Of a stretch of 16,082 nt of DNA, positions 6,243 through 12,834 are shown piece by piece. The position numbers were made by a program, and so were the translations under genes. The notes beneath the pieces are model-generated. The model made no database searches. It saw only the letters and a program-made list of their open reading frames with translations, and was not told the DNA's origin. Positions within the stretch are counted from its first letter, which is position 1. Every line of letters starts with the position of its first letter. The stretch comes from JBDSTZ01 sp039927975. GTDB taxonomy: Bacteria; Pseudomonadota; Gammaproteobacteria; Burkholderiales; Burkholderiaceae_D. The DNA lies in the NCBI GenBank assembly GCA_039927975.1, contig JBDSTZ010000498.1, forward strand, positions 1 to 16,082, written 5' to 3'.

Positions 6243-7082
6243 ATGCCGACACTGCAATATCGACTCCTCAACGTGTTCGCCGAGACCACCTTCGGCGGCA
6301 ATCCTTTGGCCGTCATCGAAAACGGCACCGGCCTGGCCGACGCCGACATGCAGCGTATCGCGCGCCAGTTCAACCTGTCCGAGACCACCTTCATCCTGCC
6401 CTCCGAGCGGGCGGCCGCGCGCATCCGCATCTTTACGCCGAGCTATGAAATGCCCTTCGCCGGCCATCCCACGCTCGGCTCCGCGCAGGTGGTCAGCACT
6501 CTGCTCGGCGCCGGCGATGCGTTCGACCTGGAAATGGGTGCCGGCATCATCCCGGTGCGCAAGCGCAATGGACGCTGGAGCTTGCAGGCGAATATGCCGA
6601 ACCGGCGGCCGATGGACGCCACCCGCGCCGAGCTGGCCGCCATGCTCGGTCTGCCCGAAGAGGCCATCGGCGGCCCGGTAATGTGGGTCGATTGCGGCAC
6701 CGAGCAGCCGATGATTCCGCTCACCAGCGTCGATTACGTCCACGCCTGCCGTCCCGATCCCGCCTTGATGGTGCGCCATTCCACCAACAGGACCGGCCAG
6801 GCCAAGACCTACGTCTTCGCGCGCACCGCCGATGGCTTCGAGGTGCGTTATTTCTGGATGCCGGGCCCGGCCAGCGTCAGCGAAGATCCCGGCACCGGTT
6901 CGGCCTGCGCCAACCTGGGCGGCTGGTGGCAGGCGACCGAAGGCGACAAGCCCTTGCACGCACTGGTGCGCCAGGGCACGCTGATCGACCGTCCCAATCT
7001 GCTCACGCTCGATGTCGAGGACGGCCGCATCGCGGTGGGCGGCGGCGTCATCGAACTGGGCGCCGGCCACTTGCTCTGGTAA
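6243..7082 (+). CDS. PhzF-family isomerase/epimerase
   Basis: A 279-residue cytoplasmic protein of the PhzF family (diaminopimelate-epimerase fold, two similar halves). It shows the family hallmarks: start YRLLNVFAETTFGGNPLAV, NLSETTF with the catalytic Glu47, MPFAGHPTLGS (70-80), and SEDPGTGSACANLG (213-225) in the second half. PhzF proper isomerises 2,3-dihydro-3-hydroxyanthranilate in phenazine synthesis, but no other phz genes are present, so this is one of the many family members of unknown substrate. The ATG at 6243 is the first in-frame ATG; the open frame upstream is an artefact of the 21-bp repeat. No strong Shine-Dalgarno sequence is seen. It ends 12 bp from the convergent membrane-protein gene. 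Confidence 0.93.
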   Translation: MPTLQYRLLNVFAETTFGGNPLAVIENGTGLADADMQRIARQFNLSETTFILPSERAAARIRIFTPSYEMPFAGHPTLGSAQVVSTLLGAGDAFDLEMGAGIIPVRKRNGRWSLQANMPNRRPMDATRAELAAMLGLPEEAIGGPVMWVDCGTEQPMIPLTSVDYVHACRPDPALMVRHSTNRTGQAKTYVFARTADGFEVRYFWMPGPASVSEDPGTGSACANLGGWWQATEGDKPLHALVRQGTLIDRPNLLTLDVEDGRIAVGGGVIELGAGHLLW

Positions 7083-7094
7083 CTGCGGAACCAA

Positions 7095-7538
7095 CTATTT
7101 CCGGCCCAGATTAAGTGTTCCCTCGCCCGCCGCGCCATTGTTTGACACGCCGCGCGAAGCCTTCAGGCCCGACCATTCAAGCGCGGCGAAGGCAAGCACG
7201 GTGAGCGCCTGCACGGCCACAAAAGCGGCCCCGAGCACGCTTGGCGCGACCAGCGATTCGGCCAGCATCGCCACGCAGCCGACGGCCCAGCCGACGTTGC
7301 CGACGACGACCAGCAGAATCAGCGCGCGCCAGACCGAGCTTGCATTTGACAGCAGAACCAGCATCGCCACATACAGCAGCAGGAACACGCCAGTCCCCAG
7401 CAACAGCGGGCGCGGCAAAACGAGCGTGCCGGCCAGCCAGTCGAGCAGCAACAGCTGGAGCGCGGCGACTGCGGCGCTGACAATGGCGTCGGCACGCAGG
7501 GCAAACTTGAGCAACGGTGAGGGGTGAATGGAAGTCAT
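7095..7538 (-). CDS. Four-helix membrane protein of unknown function
   Basis: A 147-residue protein that I do not recognise as a named family. It has four hydrophobic segments at about residues 14-36, 44-64, 72-94 and 98-120, a short N-terminus (MTSIHPSPLLKFALRAD) and a polar glycine-rich tail (about 124-147), so it should be an inner-membrane protein with both ends on the same side. The ATG at 7536-7538 is supported by GGAGAA seven bases upstream; the frame stays open further upstream but without a better start. The gene is divergent from an XRE regulator, with a perfect palindrome between them, which suggests that the regulator controls it. No catalytic motif is visible. Confidence 0.8.
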   Translation of the reverse strand: MTSIHPSPLLKFALRADAIVSAAVAALQLLLLDWLAGTLVLPRPLLLGTGVFLLLYVAMLVLLSNASSVWRALILLVVVGNVGWAVGCVAMLAESLVAPSVLGAAFVAVQALTVLAFAALEWSGLKASRGVSNNGAAGEGTLNLGRK

Positions 7539-7621
7539 GGCGTTCTCCTGGTGGGTGGAAGCGATGCGGCCCGATGCCTCGTCGCTTGAAGCCAGTGTCG
7601 GCCAGCGACCGCCGCGCGACA

Positions 7622-7638
7622 ATTACCTGCCAGGTAAT
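7622..7638. promoter_or_regulatory. Perfect 17-bp palindromic operator between membrane protein and XRE regulator
   Basis: ATTACCTG-C-CAGGTAAT is a perfect inverted repeat with 8-bp arms and one central base. It lies 57 bp before the regulator start and 84 bp before the divergent membrane-protein start. This is the likely binding site of the adjacent XRE dimer, controlling itself and the divergent gene. Confidence 0.75.
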
Positions 7639-7694
7639 CGCCCTGCCCGCGCGGCGCGCACACAATGGCCGGCATCCACCCACAAGGAAGAACG

Positions 7695-8564
7695 ATGAGC
7701 GCCACATCCGAGCGCACCAGCGCCAGCAGTTTCAACGACTTCGCCAGCGCCCTGCGCTACTGGCGCACGCGGCGCGGCATGAGCCAGTTGCAGCTGTCGA
7801 CCATCAGCACGGTGTCACAGCGCCACATCAGCTTCCTGGAAAGCGGGCGATCGCAGCCGAGCAAGGAGCTGATCCTCAAGCTCGGCATCGTGCTCGATAT
7901 TCCACTGCGCGAGCGCAACGTGATGCTGCTGGCGGCGGGCTTCGCGCCGGCCTACCACGAACGCAATCTGTCCGACCCGGAACTGGGCGCCGTCAAGCAG
8001 GCGCTCGACTTCATGCTGGCGCAGCAGGCGCCGTTTCCCGCGCTGGTGGTGGACCGGCTGTGGAACTTGGTGATGCTCAACACGCCGGCCGCCAGCATGA
8101 TCAAATGGCTGCTGAACATGCCGCAGGAGCAGGCGCTGCCGCGCGACGGCGTCAACGTGCTCAAGCTGATGCTCGATCCGGCCGGCCTGCGCCGGCACTT
8201 GCGCAACTGGGAGGAAGTGTGCGCCGACCTGCTGCACTGGATTCAGCGCGAAGCCATGAGCGACGGCCTGGGCAGCGAAGCGGCCACCCTGCTGCGTGAA
8301 CTGGGCGAGATCCCCGGCGTGGCGGACGCCGCGTTAAACAGCAGCGCCGATACGCGCAGTCTGCCCTTCATGGCCATGCGCATCGAAAAGGATGGCGTGA
8401 CGCTCAATCTGTTCACCACCATCGCCACCATGGGCACGCCGCACGACGTCACCTTGCACGAACTGCGGATCGAATCGTTTTTCCCGGCCGACGAGGAAAC
8501 GGCAGCGTGGTTCAGGGGTGATCCATCTCAAATCGGACCGACGCTGCAAATCACCGCCGACTAG
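7695..8564 (+). CDS. XRE-family regulator with MmyB-like ligand-binding domain
   Basis: A 289-residue cytoplasmic transcription regulator. Residues about 15-75 form an XRE helix-turn-helix (LRYWRTRRGMSQLQLS, then VSQRHISFLESGRSQPS). Residues about 105-280 match the MmyB-like or MLTR ligand-binding domain, a PAS-like fold reported to bind small hydrophobic ligands in related proteins; typical pieces are PALVVDRLWNLVMLN and the C-terminal LFTTIATMGTPHDVTLHELRIESFFPAD region. The ATG at 7695 has AAGGAAG five bases upstream; an in-frame ATG 30 bases earlier lacks one. It is divergent from the membrane-protein gene across a perfect palindrome. Its TAG lies within a CTAG shared with the stop of the convergent deacetylase gene. 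Ligand unknown. Confidence 0.92.
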   Translation: MSATSERTSASSFNDFASALRYWRTRRGMSQLQLSTISTVSQRHISFLESGRSQPSKELILKLGIVLDIPLRERNVMLLAAGFAPAYHERNLSDPELGAVKQALDFMLAQQAPFPALVVDRLWNLVMLNTPAASMIKWLLNMPQEQALPRDGVNVLKLMLDPAGLRRHLRNWEEVCADLLHWIQREAMSDGLGSEAATLLRELGEIPGVADAALNSSADTRSLPFMAMRIEKDGVTLNLFTTIATMGTPHDVTLHELRIESFFPADEETAAWFRGDPSQIGPTLQITAD

Positions 8565-9472
8565 TTACACAGCGAATTCACATCCAGCGCCGGCAAAATC
8601 GCCTCCCCCGCAGTCAGCGTGATGCCCCGCTTCGCCGCCTCGCGCTCGATCATGTTCTGGCTGCCCGACAGCGCATACGCCGGATCGGATTGCGCCTTCG
8701 CCAGCGTCACGTAACGCGCGCCGGCCGCATCGAGCCGCGCCAGCACATCGGGCAAGGTGACCGCGCTCCAGCCGCCCATGTGCGTCAGCAGCACTTGCGG
8801 AATAATCCGGCCGTAGACCTGTTTCGATCGCGTCTTCATCAGTGCGATTTCCTGGTCCACCGATTTCAGGTAATACGACTTCATGGCGGCGATCGCCTGC
8901 GTGTCGCCCTTGGCCACGCAGCGCGCGTAGGTATCGGTGTAAGCCCAGTCGCTGAACGACAGGCTGACGTCGGCGATCTTGTAGCCGCGTCCCTTGAGGA
9001 ACGTCAGCGCCGCGTCGTGCCGAGGTCCGCCCGCCACCAGGAAGGGATAGCGCAGATAATGCCAATCGGCCCCCTGCATGCGGCTGGCCACATCCGGTTC
9101 GCCGAGCACGACATCGTCCTGCCATGCTTCGATCGACGGCGCCTTGTCGAGATTCATGTGGGTGAAGGTATGGTTGCCGAGCGGATGGCCGGCCTTGCGC
9201 CAGGCGTCGAGCGCGGCTGCGCTTTCCGGAAACTTTTTCAGCTTGGCCGCGTTGACGAAGCCAAATGCCTCGGGCACTCCGTGCGCCTTGAAGCTGGCCA
9301 CATGCGATTCGGCGATGCCCAGCCAGCTCATGCCGGCGGGCAGCGGGCCGTGCACCGGCAAGTCGTCCACGGTCACCGCCAGATCGAAGCTGTCGGCCGC
9401 CGCCACCGGTCCCGCCAGGGCCAGGCCCACCGCCAACGCAATTGATCCCCACCTCAATGATTCATTTCGCAC
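8561..9472 (-). CDS. Secreted polysaccharide deacetylase (NodB/CE4 type)
   Basis: A 303-residue protein with a signal peptide ending near GPVAAA (residue 26) and a NodB-homology barrel. Motifs: VTVDDLP with Asp36 and Asp37 (motif 1), HTFTHMNL with metal-binding His101 and His105 (motif 2), RYPFLVAGG with Arg141 (motif 3), and LLTHMGG with His231 (late motif). CE4 enzymes use a metal to remove N- or O-acetyl groups from chitin-like, peptidoglycan or xylan polymers; the substrate here cannot be read from sequence. The start is GTG (9470-9472), chosen because GGAGGA lies 8 bases upstream; the nearby ATG is out of frame. It overlaps the convergent XRE gene by the 4-bp CTAG. An acetyl-xylan role would fit the left-hand cluster but is only a possibility. 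Confidence 0.92.
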   Translation of the reverse strand: MRNESLRWGSIALAVGLALAGPVAAADSFDLAVTVDDLPVHGPLPAGMSWLGIAESHVASFKAHGVPEAFGFVNAAKLKKFPESAAALDAWRKAGHPLGNHTFTHMNLDKAPSIEAWQDDVVLGEPDVASRMQGADWHYLRYPFLVAGGPRHDAALTFLKGRGYKIADVSLSFSDWAYTDTYARCVAKGDTQAIAAMKSYYLKSVDQEIALMKTRSKQVYGRIIPQVLLTHMGGWSAVTLPDVLARLDAAGARYVTLAKAQSDPAYALSGSQNMIEREAAKRGITLTAGEAILPALDVNSLCN

Positions 9473-9611
9473 TGTCCGCTCCTCCGTGTCCGATTTGTCG
9501 ATCCGTTTCGCCCGCGCCCGCGCGCCGCGTTGCCGGACACAACTCTACTATATCGTCACGCGCGCGGGCGCAGCGGCCGCGTGCTGGAGATAGTCGAAGT
9601 AAGCGCGCCAT

Positions 9612-9643
9612 AAAAAACGGCGAGCCGAAGCTCGCCGCAAAAA
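9612..9643 (-). terminator. Rho-independent terminator, UUCG loop
   Basis: A perfect 8-bp stem CGGCGAGC/GCTCGCCG (9618-9625 and 9630-9637) closes a UUCG loop on the minus strand and is followed by six T. The plus-strand side has five A's mirrored, so it may also work weakly in the other direction. It protects the downstream deacetylase promoter from transcription coming from the right. Confidence 0.85.
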
Positions 9644-9653
9644 CTACACACGG

Positions 9654-9679
9654 AAAAAAGAGGCCCCACGGAGGGGGGC
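9654..9679 (-). terminator. Second rho-independent terminator
   Basis: On the minus strand GCCCC (9679-9675), a 7-base loop and GGGGC (9667-9663), then CTC and a run of six T (9659-9654). It stands about 17 bp before the UUCG terminator, giving two terminators in series in the same direction. Confidence 0.7.
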
Positions 9680-9769
9680 GTTCAATGCTGGCTGGCTTGC
9701 GGGCCCTGCTGACGAACAGGTGCACAAGACCACACCGATCAGGCCAAATTTCAATTTGGACTGACCAAT
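9680..9769 (-). ncRNA. Candidate small RNA or leftover leader (orphan transcript)
   Basis: From a predicted start near 9769 to the first terminator stem the minus strand gives about 90-115 bases without a credible coding frame (the best is a 29-codon GTG frame with no ribosome site). GGTG and CACC near its 5' part can pair. The combination of own promoter, operator at +1 and two terminators is the layout of a regulated small RNA; the alternative is a deleted gene. No known RNA family is recognised. Confidence 0.3.
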
Positions 9770-9770
9770 T
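9741..9770. promoter_or_regulatory. Candidate GntR-type operator cluster
   Basis: Two overlapping palindromes: CCAAATT-TC-AATTTGG (9744-9759, perfect 7-bp arms) and TTGG-ACTGA-CCAA (9756-9768). On the minus strand the second reads TTGGTCAGTCCAA, close to the site before the esterase (5544-5556). A third, weaker copy, ATCAGGCCA, starts at 9738. They sit on the predicted +1 of the minus-strand promoter at 9776-9804. Confidence 0.45.
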
Positions 9771-9775
9771 CACCA

Positions 9776-9804
9776 AATATAGCGGCATTCAAATTGCTAG
9801 TCCA
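9776..9804 (-). promoter_or_regulatory. Candidate sigma-70 promoter without a gene
   Basis: Minus strand: TGGACT (9799-9804, four of six), 17-base spacer, TATATT (9776-9781, five of six). Start expected near 9769, inside a GntR-like palindrome. No coding frame follows before two terminators. Confidence 0.45.
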
Positions 9805-9979
9805 GCGATCTCCGCGTTTTTCGACAGCGCGGTGTTGCTAAAAATCAGCCGTATTGATGAGCCCGACCATGGATCGGACTGATGGCGGCGGAAGAATGGC
9901 GAACAGCGAAGACGGCAATTGAGGAAGGAGCGGCCAGCGCCCGTCCCGGCAAGGCGGAACGCCGCTGGCCACGAAACGA

Positions 9980-11062
9980 TCAGGCGGCCGAACGCAGCTT
10001 GCCGGGTTGCTGGTCCATCTTCGCCACATGCCTGGCGGCGGCCTCCCTGCCGGCCTGGTAGCCGCCCTGCACCCCGTACTGGGAAAAGTCATGGTCGGCG
10101 CCCGAGGTGAACGGCCTGCCCGTGATGACTTCAAGGTTGCGCAGGGCGCGCAAGCGCATCAGCCAGGCGAAGGCGGGGTTTTTCTGCAGCGCACCCTGAC
10201 CGTCCTTGTTGGCGCCGGCCAGCGTGTCGAGGCCGTCGAGCATGTCCAGAAACTGGTCCAGACCGGCGCTGCCGCCGTATTCGTCCCAGAAGCGGTTCTG
10301 GTATTGCAGCGCCACGGTGCGGGTCTGCACGTCCACCAGGTTGGCCGGCGCCGGCAGGTCGTGGTCGGGAAACAGGTCGACCACGAAGATTTTCATGCCG
10401 TCGATTTCATCCGGATTGAGCAGATTGAGCATGGCGTCGAGCGGCGTGTTGCTGAACAGTCCGCCATCCCAGTACGAGCGCCCCTCGATGACGGTGGCCG
10501 GAAAACCGGGCGGCAGGCTGCCGCTGGCGAGGATGTGGTCCGGGGTCAAGCGGTGCAGCAGCGACTTGTGCTTGCCCGACGAAACGTGCGCATCGTTCGA
10601 CAGGTAGTTGGAAAACGTCGTCGGCCCGCCCGTGTGCAGATCGGTCGCGGTGACGCCCACCCGCATATGGCCGGGGTCGGCAATCTGATCGAAGTCGCAG
10701 ATCCGGCTCAGCGTGGCGTGCATCGGCGTGGTGTCGCACAGGCTGGTCCATTGCGCCATGCCGAGGTAATCGGTGCGCGAACGCCAGAAGTTGGGATTAC
10801 CCAGCAAGGACAAATTGCCCTGCTGCGAAGCCGGCAGCCACGGCAGTTGCGGCAGCGTGATCGCGTTCCACATGGCGTGCAGGCTGGCGGCGATGTCGCC
10901 GTCGCGCGCGCCGGCCACCGCGGCCGCGTTGATCGCGCCGATCGACACGCCGGTCACCGCCTTCGGTTCCCAGCCTTGCTCGATGAGTTCGGTCACCACG
11001 CCGTATTCAAATGCGCCCAGGGCGCCGCCGCCCTGAAGAATCAATCCCATCGCTTGTGTCAT
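9980..11062 (-). CDS. Patatin-like phospholipase
   Basis: A 360-residue lipid acyl hydrolase with the patatin fold and a Ser-Asp dyad. Visible motifs: QGGGALGAFEYG (oxyanion loop, 10-21), GVSIG with nucleophile Ser40, and DGG with Asp199 (YWDGGLFSNTPLDA). The C-terminal third (about 230-360, with RFWDEYGG and FSQYGVQGGYQAGREAA) matches the extra domain found in many proteobacterial patatins. No signal peptide or membrane helix is seen, so it is probably cytoplasmic. The ATG at 11060-11062 has GGAG five bases upstream; the open frame further upstream is leader. It stands alone; no cyclic-nucleotide synthase or other defence gene is next to it, so a metabolic or lipid-turnover role is more likely than a CBASS effector. 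Confidence 0.93.
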   Translation of the reverse strand: MTQAMGLILQGGGALGAFEYGVVTELIEQGWEPKAVTGVSIGAINAAAVAGARDGDIAASLHAMWNAITLPQLPWLPASQQGNLSLLGNPNFWRSRTDYLGMAQWTSLCDTTPMHATLSRICDFDQIADPGHMRVGVTATDLHTGGPTTFSNYLSNDAHVSSGKHKSLLHRLTPDHILASGSLPPGFPATVIEGRSYWDGGLFSNTPLDAMLNLLNPDEIDGMKIFVVDLFPDHDLPAPANLVDVQTRTVALQYQNRFWDEYGGSAGLDQFLDMLDGLDTLAGANKDGQGALQKNPAFAWLMRLRALRNLEVITGRPFTSGADHDFSQYGVQGGYQAGREAAARHVAKMDQQPGKLRSAA

Positions 11063-11228
11063 GCTTTCTCCTGGAAAGTTAGTCAAAGGAATGACCAGCC
11101 TGAAGCAAGCACGGCACTGGTAATTGATAATTCTCAAGCTTGTGTTGGTGCGTCGCTACGGCGCGCGTGATTTTTCTCAATGTGAAAAAAACGGCGGAAA
11201 TTGACAACAGCGGGCGGTATCGCCCTCA
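11063..11228. other. Intergenic region upstream of the patatin gene
   Basis: No gene is supported. The stretch is more AT-rich than its surroundings, with an A8-like tract near 11184-11191 and ATTGATAATTC near 11122, so the patatin promoter is probably here, but I cannot fix its -35 and -10. Confidence 0.4.
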
Positions 11229-11285
11229 CGCCAGCCGCAGATCCTTGCGCCAGCTGCGGATTCTTACGCCAGCCGCAGATCCTTG
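11229..11285. repeat. Three 19-bp tandem repeats over the dehydrogenase stop codon
   Basis: Units at 11229-11247, 11248-11266 and 11267-11285. Units 1 and 3 are identical (CGCCAGCCGCAGATCCTTG); unit 2 differs at four positions and supplies the stop codon (TAA on the minus strand, 11264-11266). Unit 3 encodes the last coding residues DLRLA. CCGCAG in units 1 and 3 can pair with CTGCGG in unit 2. Confidence 0.85.
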
Positions 11286-12073
11286 CGCAGGCCGGCGTCC
11301 ATCATGGCGGCCGGGGCGAAGGTGCGCAGCAGCCGCAATCGCGCGGCCAGGCCGCCGGCCGTGTAGCGCAGTTTCGGTTTCGCCTGCCGCGCCGCTTTCA
11401 CCACCGTGTCGGCCACCACCTCCGGCGCTTCGGCGCCCGCCATGATCTGCCCGATGCGCAGGGCCACCGCGCCGCGCACCTCGCTGTAGGCGTCGAGTTT
11501 GGCGTCCGACTGCAGCAGGTTGGCCTCGAACGGCGTGTTGGTGTAGGCCGGCTCGATCACCACCGAACGGATGCCCCAGTTGCGCAGTTCATGGTCGAGC
11601 GATTCCGAATAACCCTCGACCGCGTGTTTGCTGGCAGCGTACAGCGCGCCATACGGCATCGGCAAAAAGCCGAGCACCGAGCCGATGTTGATGATCCGCC
11701 CTGCCCCCTGCGCGCGCATGTGCGGCAGCACCGCGCGCGTCATGCGCACCATGCCGAAGAAATTGGTGTCGAAGATCGCCTGCGCCTGTTCGATCGAACT
11801 TTCCTCCGCGCCGGCCGGAGCGACCCCGAAGCCGGCGTTATTGACCAGCAGGTCGATGCGCCCTTCGCGCCGGATGACGTCCGCCACCGCCGCTGCGACC
11901 GAGGCGTCGCTGGTCACGTCCAGCGCCAGCATCTCGAACTCGCGCCGGCCCGCCGCCTGCGCGCCGCGCCGGCTGGTGCCGTACACCTTGTAGCCGGCGC
12001 GCGCCAGGCGCTGTGCGCTCGCTTCGCCAATGCCCGACGATGCGCCGGTAACCAATGCAATCTTGTTATTCAT
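11264..12073 (-). CDS. Short-chain dehydrogenase/reductase (SDR)
   Basis: A 269-residue NAD(P)-dependent oxidoreductase with a Rossmann fold. Motifs: TGASSGIG (9-16) for the dinucleotide, LDVTSD (51-56), NNAG (78-81), the catalytic set Asn104, Ser132 (NIGSVLG), Tyr145 and Lys149 (YAASK). Arg35 and Arg36 after the second strand (TSRRG) suggest NADP(H) preference. It has the classical SDR length; substrate unknown. The ATG at 12071-12073 is used because GAGGGA lies just upstream; an earlier in-frame ATG would place the start inside the operator region. It follows the tetR-type gene on the same strand, 77 bp downstream, with a matching operator in the gap, so it is the likely target of that repressor. 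Its stop codon lies in a 19-bp tandem repeat. Confidence 0.93.
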   Translation of the reverse strand: MNNKIALVTGASSGIGEASAQRLARAGYKVYGTSRRGAQAAGRREFEMLALDVTSDASVAAAVADVIRREGRIDLLVNNAGFGVAPAGAEESSIEQAQAIFDTNFFGMVRMTRAVLPHMRAQGAGRIINIGSVLGFLPMPYGALYAASKHAVEGYSESLDHELRNWGIRSVVIEPAYTNTPFEANLLQSDAKLDAYSEVRGAVALRIGQIMAGAEAPEVVADTVVKAARQAKPKLRYTAGGLAARLRLLRTFAPAAMMDAGLRKDLRLA

Positions 12074-12104
12074 AATGTCCCTCTGGTCCTGGTGGATAAA
12101 AAAC

Positions 12105-12122
12105 ATATGACGATCATCATAT
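12105..12122. promoter_or_regulatory. TetR-type operator before the SDR gene
   Basis: ATATGACGATCATCATAT matches its own reverse complement at all but one symmetric pair. It lies 32 bp before the SDR ATG and overlaps a TATGAT -10-like hexamer on the minus strand (12116-12121). A second copy with 15 of 18 bases identical covers the start of the adjacent tetR-type gene. Confidence 0.7.
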
Positions 12123-12128
12123 TAGATT

Positions 12129-12160
12129 AAAAAAAATGCCGCGGGCAGCCTCAGGCCGCC
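12129..12160 (-). terminator. Possible terminator or attenuator at the end of the TetR gene
   Basis: The minus strand can fold GGCGGCC-TGA-GGCTGCC (12160-12144), seven pairs with one G-U, with the tetR-type stop codon in the loop. A run of eight T follows, but only after a 7-base gap (12136-12129), so termination may be weak or partial. Confidence 0.35.
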
Positions 12161-12744
12161 GGCGACAGGTGTTTCAACATGGCCGCGCACAAGGCCTCGG
12201 ACAGCTTGGGATCGTCGACCGCGCGCGCCAGCGTGGTCGCGCCAACCAGCGCGCACATCATCGCCATGGCCCGCTCGTGCGCCTGCGGCTGGCCCCAGTC
12301 TGGCAGCTGGCGAGCGATCAGGTCGATCATTTCCTTGATGTTGACAGTGGCCGCGTGCCGCACCTCGGCGGCCTGGCGCGGCATCTCGGAACACAGCGCC
12401 GACACCGGACAGCCGTTCTCGATGGCGCCAACGTGCTGCGGCGACAAATACGCCTGCATGATCGCCTGCAAGGCCTGGCCAGGAGGCGCCGCGGCAGCCA
12501 TGCGGGTGGCAAACGCCACCCCCTCGGCGCCGGCGCGCTCCGCCGCTTCGGCCAGCAGGGCGTCGCGCGAATCGAAGTGGGCGTAGAAGCCGCCGTGCGT
12601 GAGGCCGGCTTCCTTCATGATGTCGGCGACCCCGGTGCCGTCGTAACCGCTGCGGCGGATCGCCCGCGAAGCCACTTCCACGATCCGATCGTGGGTGGCT
12701 TCCTTGCGGCTGGCGGCGGGGCGTTTGGCGGATGGCGATTTCAT
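12151..12744 (-). CDS. TetR/AcrR-family repressor
   Basis: A 197-residue DNA-binding regulator. The N-terminal helix-turn-helix (about residues 16-62) shows ATHDRIVEVASRAIRRSGYDG, then VADIMKEAGLTHGGFYAHFDSRDAL, the TetR signature. The rest (about 75-190) is the helical ligand-binding and dimer domain, of the type with a conserved CPV segment (NGCPVSALCSEM). Ligand unknown. Three in-frame ATGs lie close together (12744, 12753, 12756), all inside its own operator; 12744 is taken because MKSPSAKRPAASRKEATHD is the usual lead. No Shine-Dalgarno sequence is visible. It probably represses itself and the downstream SDR gene through the two matching operators. Confidence 0.92.
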   Translation of the reverse strand: MKSPSAKRPAASRKEATHDRIVEVASRAIRRSGYDGTGVADIMKEAGLTHGGFYAHFDSRDALLAEAAERAGAEGVAFATRMAAAAPPGQALQAIMQAYLSPQHVGAIENGCPVSALCSEMPRQAAEVRHAATVNIKEMIDLIARQLPDWGQPQAHERAMAMMCALVGATTLARAVDDPKLSEALCAAMLKHLSPAA

Positions 12745-12758
12745 GACGACCATCATAT
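12741..12758. promoter_or_regulatory. TetR-type operator at the regulator's own start
   Basis: TCATGACGACCATCATAT shares 15 of 18 bases, in the same orientation, with the site at 12105-12122. It overlaps the tetR-type start codon and a TATGAT hexamer on the minus strand (12752-12757), so bound protein would block its own transcription start. Confidence 0.65.
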
Positions 12759-12834
12759 ACCATTTTCGGGCGGCGTGCACTGTCTCGCCAAGGCCGCCAA
12801 TTGCGCCCGCTTGCCGCTCAGCCGGCGCCCAGCA

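Larger units (their letters stand above)
9473..9979. other. Gene-free gap with orphan promoter, operator and terminators
   Basis: No frame here looks like a protein. From left to right it holds: a possible deacetylase -10 (TATAGT on the minus strand, 9547-9552), two minus-strand terminators (9612-9637 and 9654-9679), an AT-rich block with GntR-like sites (9741-9770), a minus-strand promoter (9776-9804), and the trailer of the patatin gene (9810-9979), which has no feature I can name. Confidence 0.6.

Noticed and set aside
6243..7082. PhzF as a sign of a phenazine cluster
   Set aside because: No phzA/B, C, D, E or G gene is present; PhzF-family proteins are common outside such clusters.
9462..9788. 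A 108-codon minus-strand frame in the gap right of the deacetylase
   Set aside because: It spans two terminators and the deacetylase promoter region, starts inside the predicted promoter, lacks a ribosome site and has no family resemblance.
9980..11062. Patatin as a CBASS-type (CapV) defence effector
   Set aside because: No cyclic-nucleotide synthase, Cap2/Cap3 or other defence gene is adjacent; neighbours are an SDR gene and a gene-free gap.
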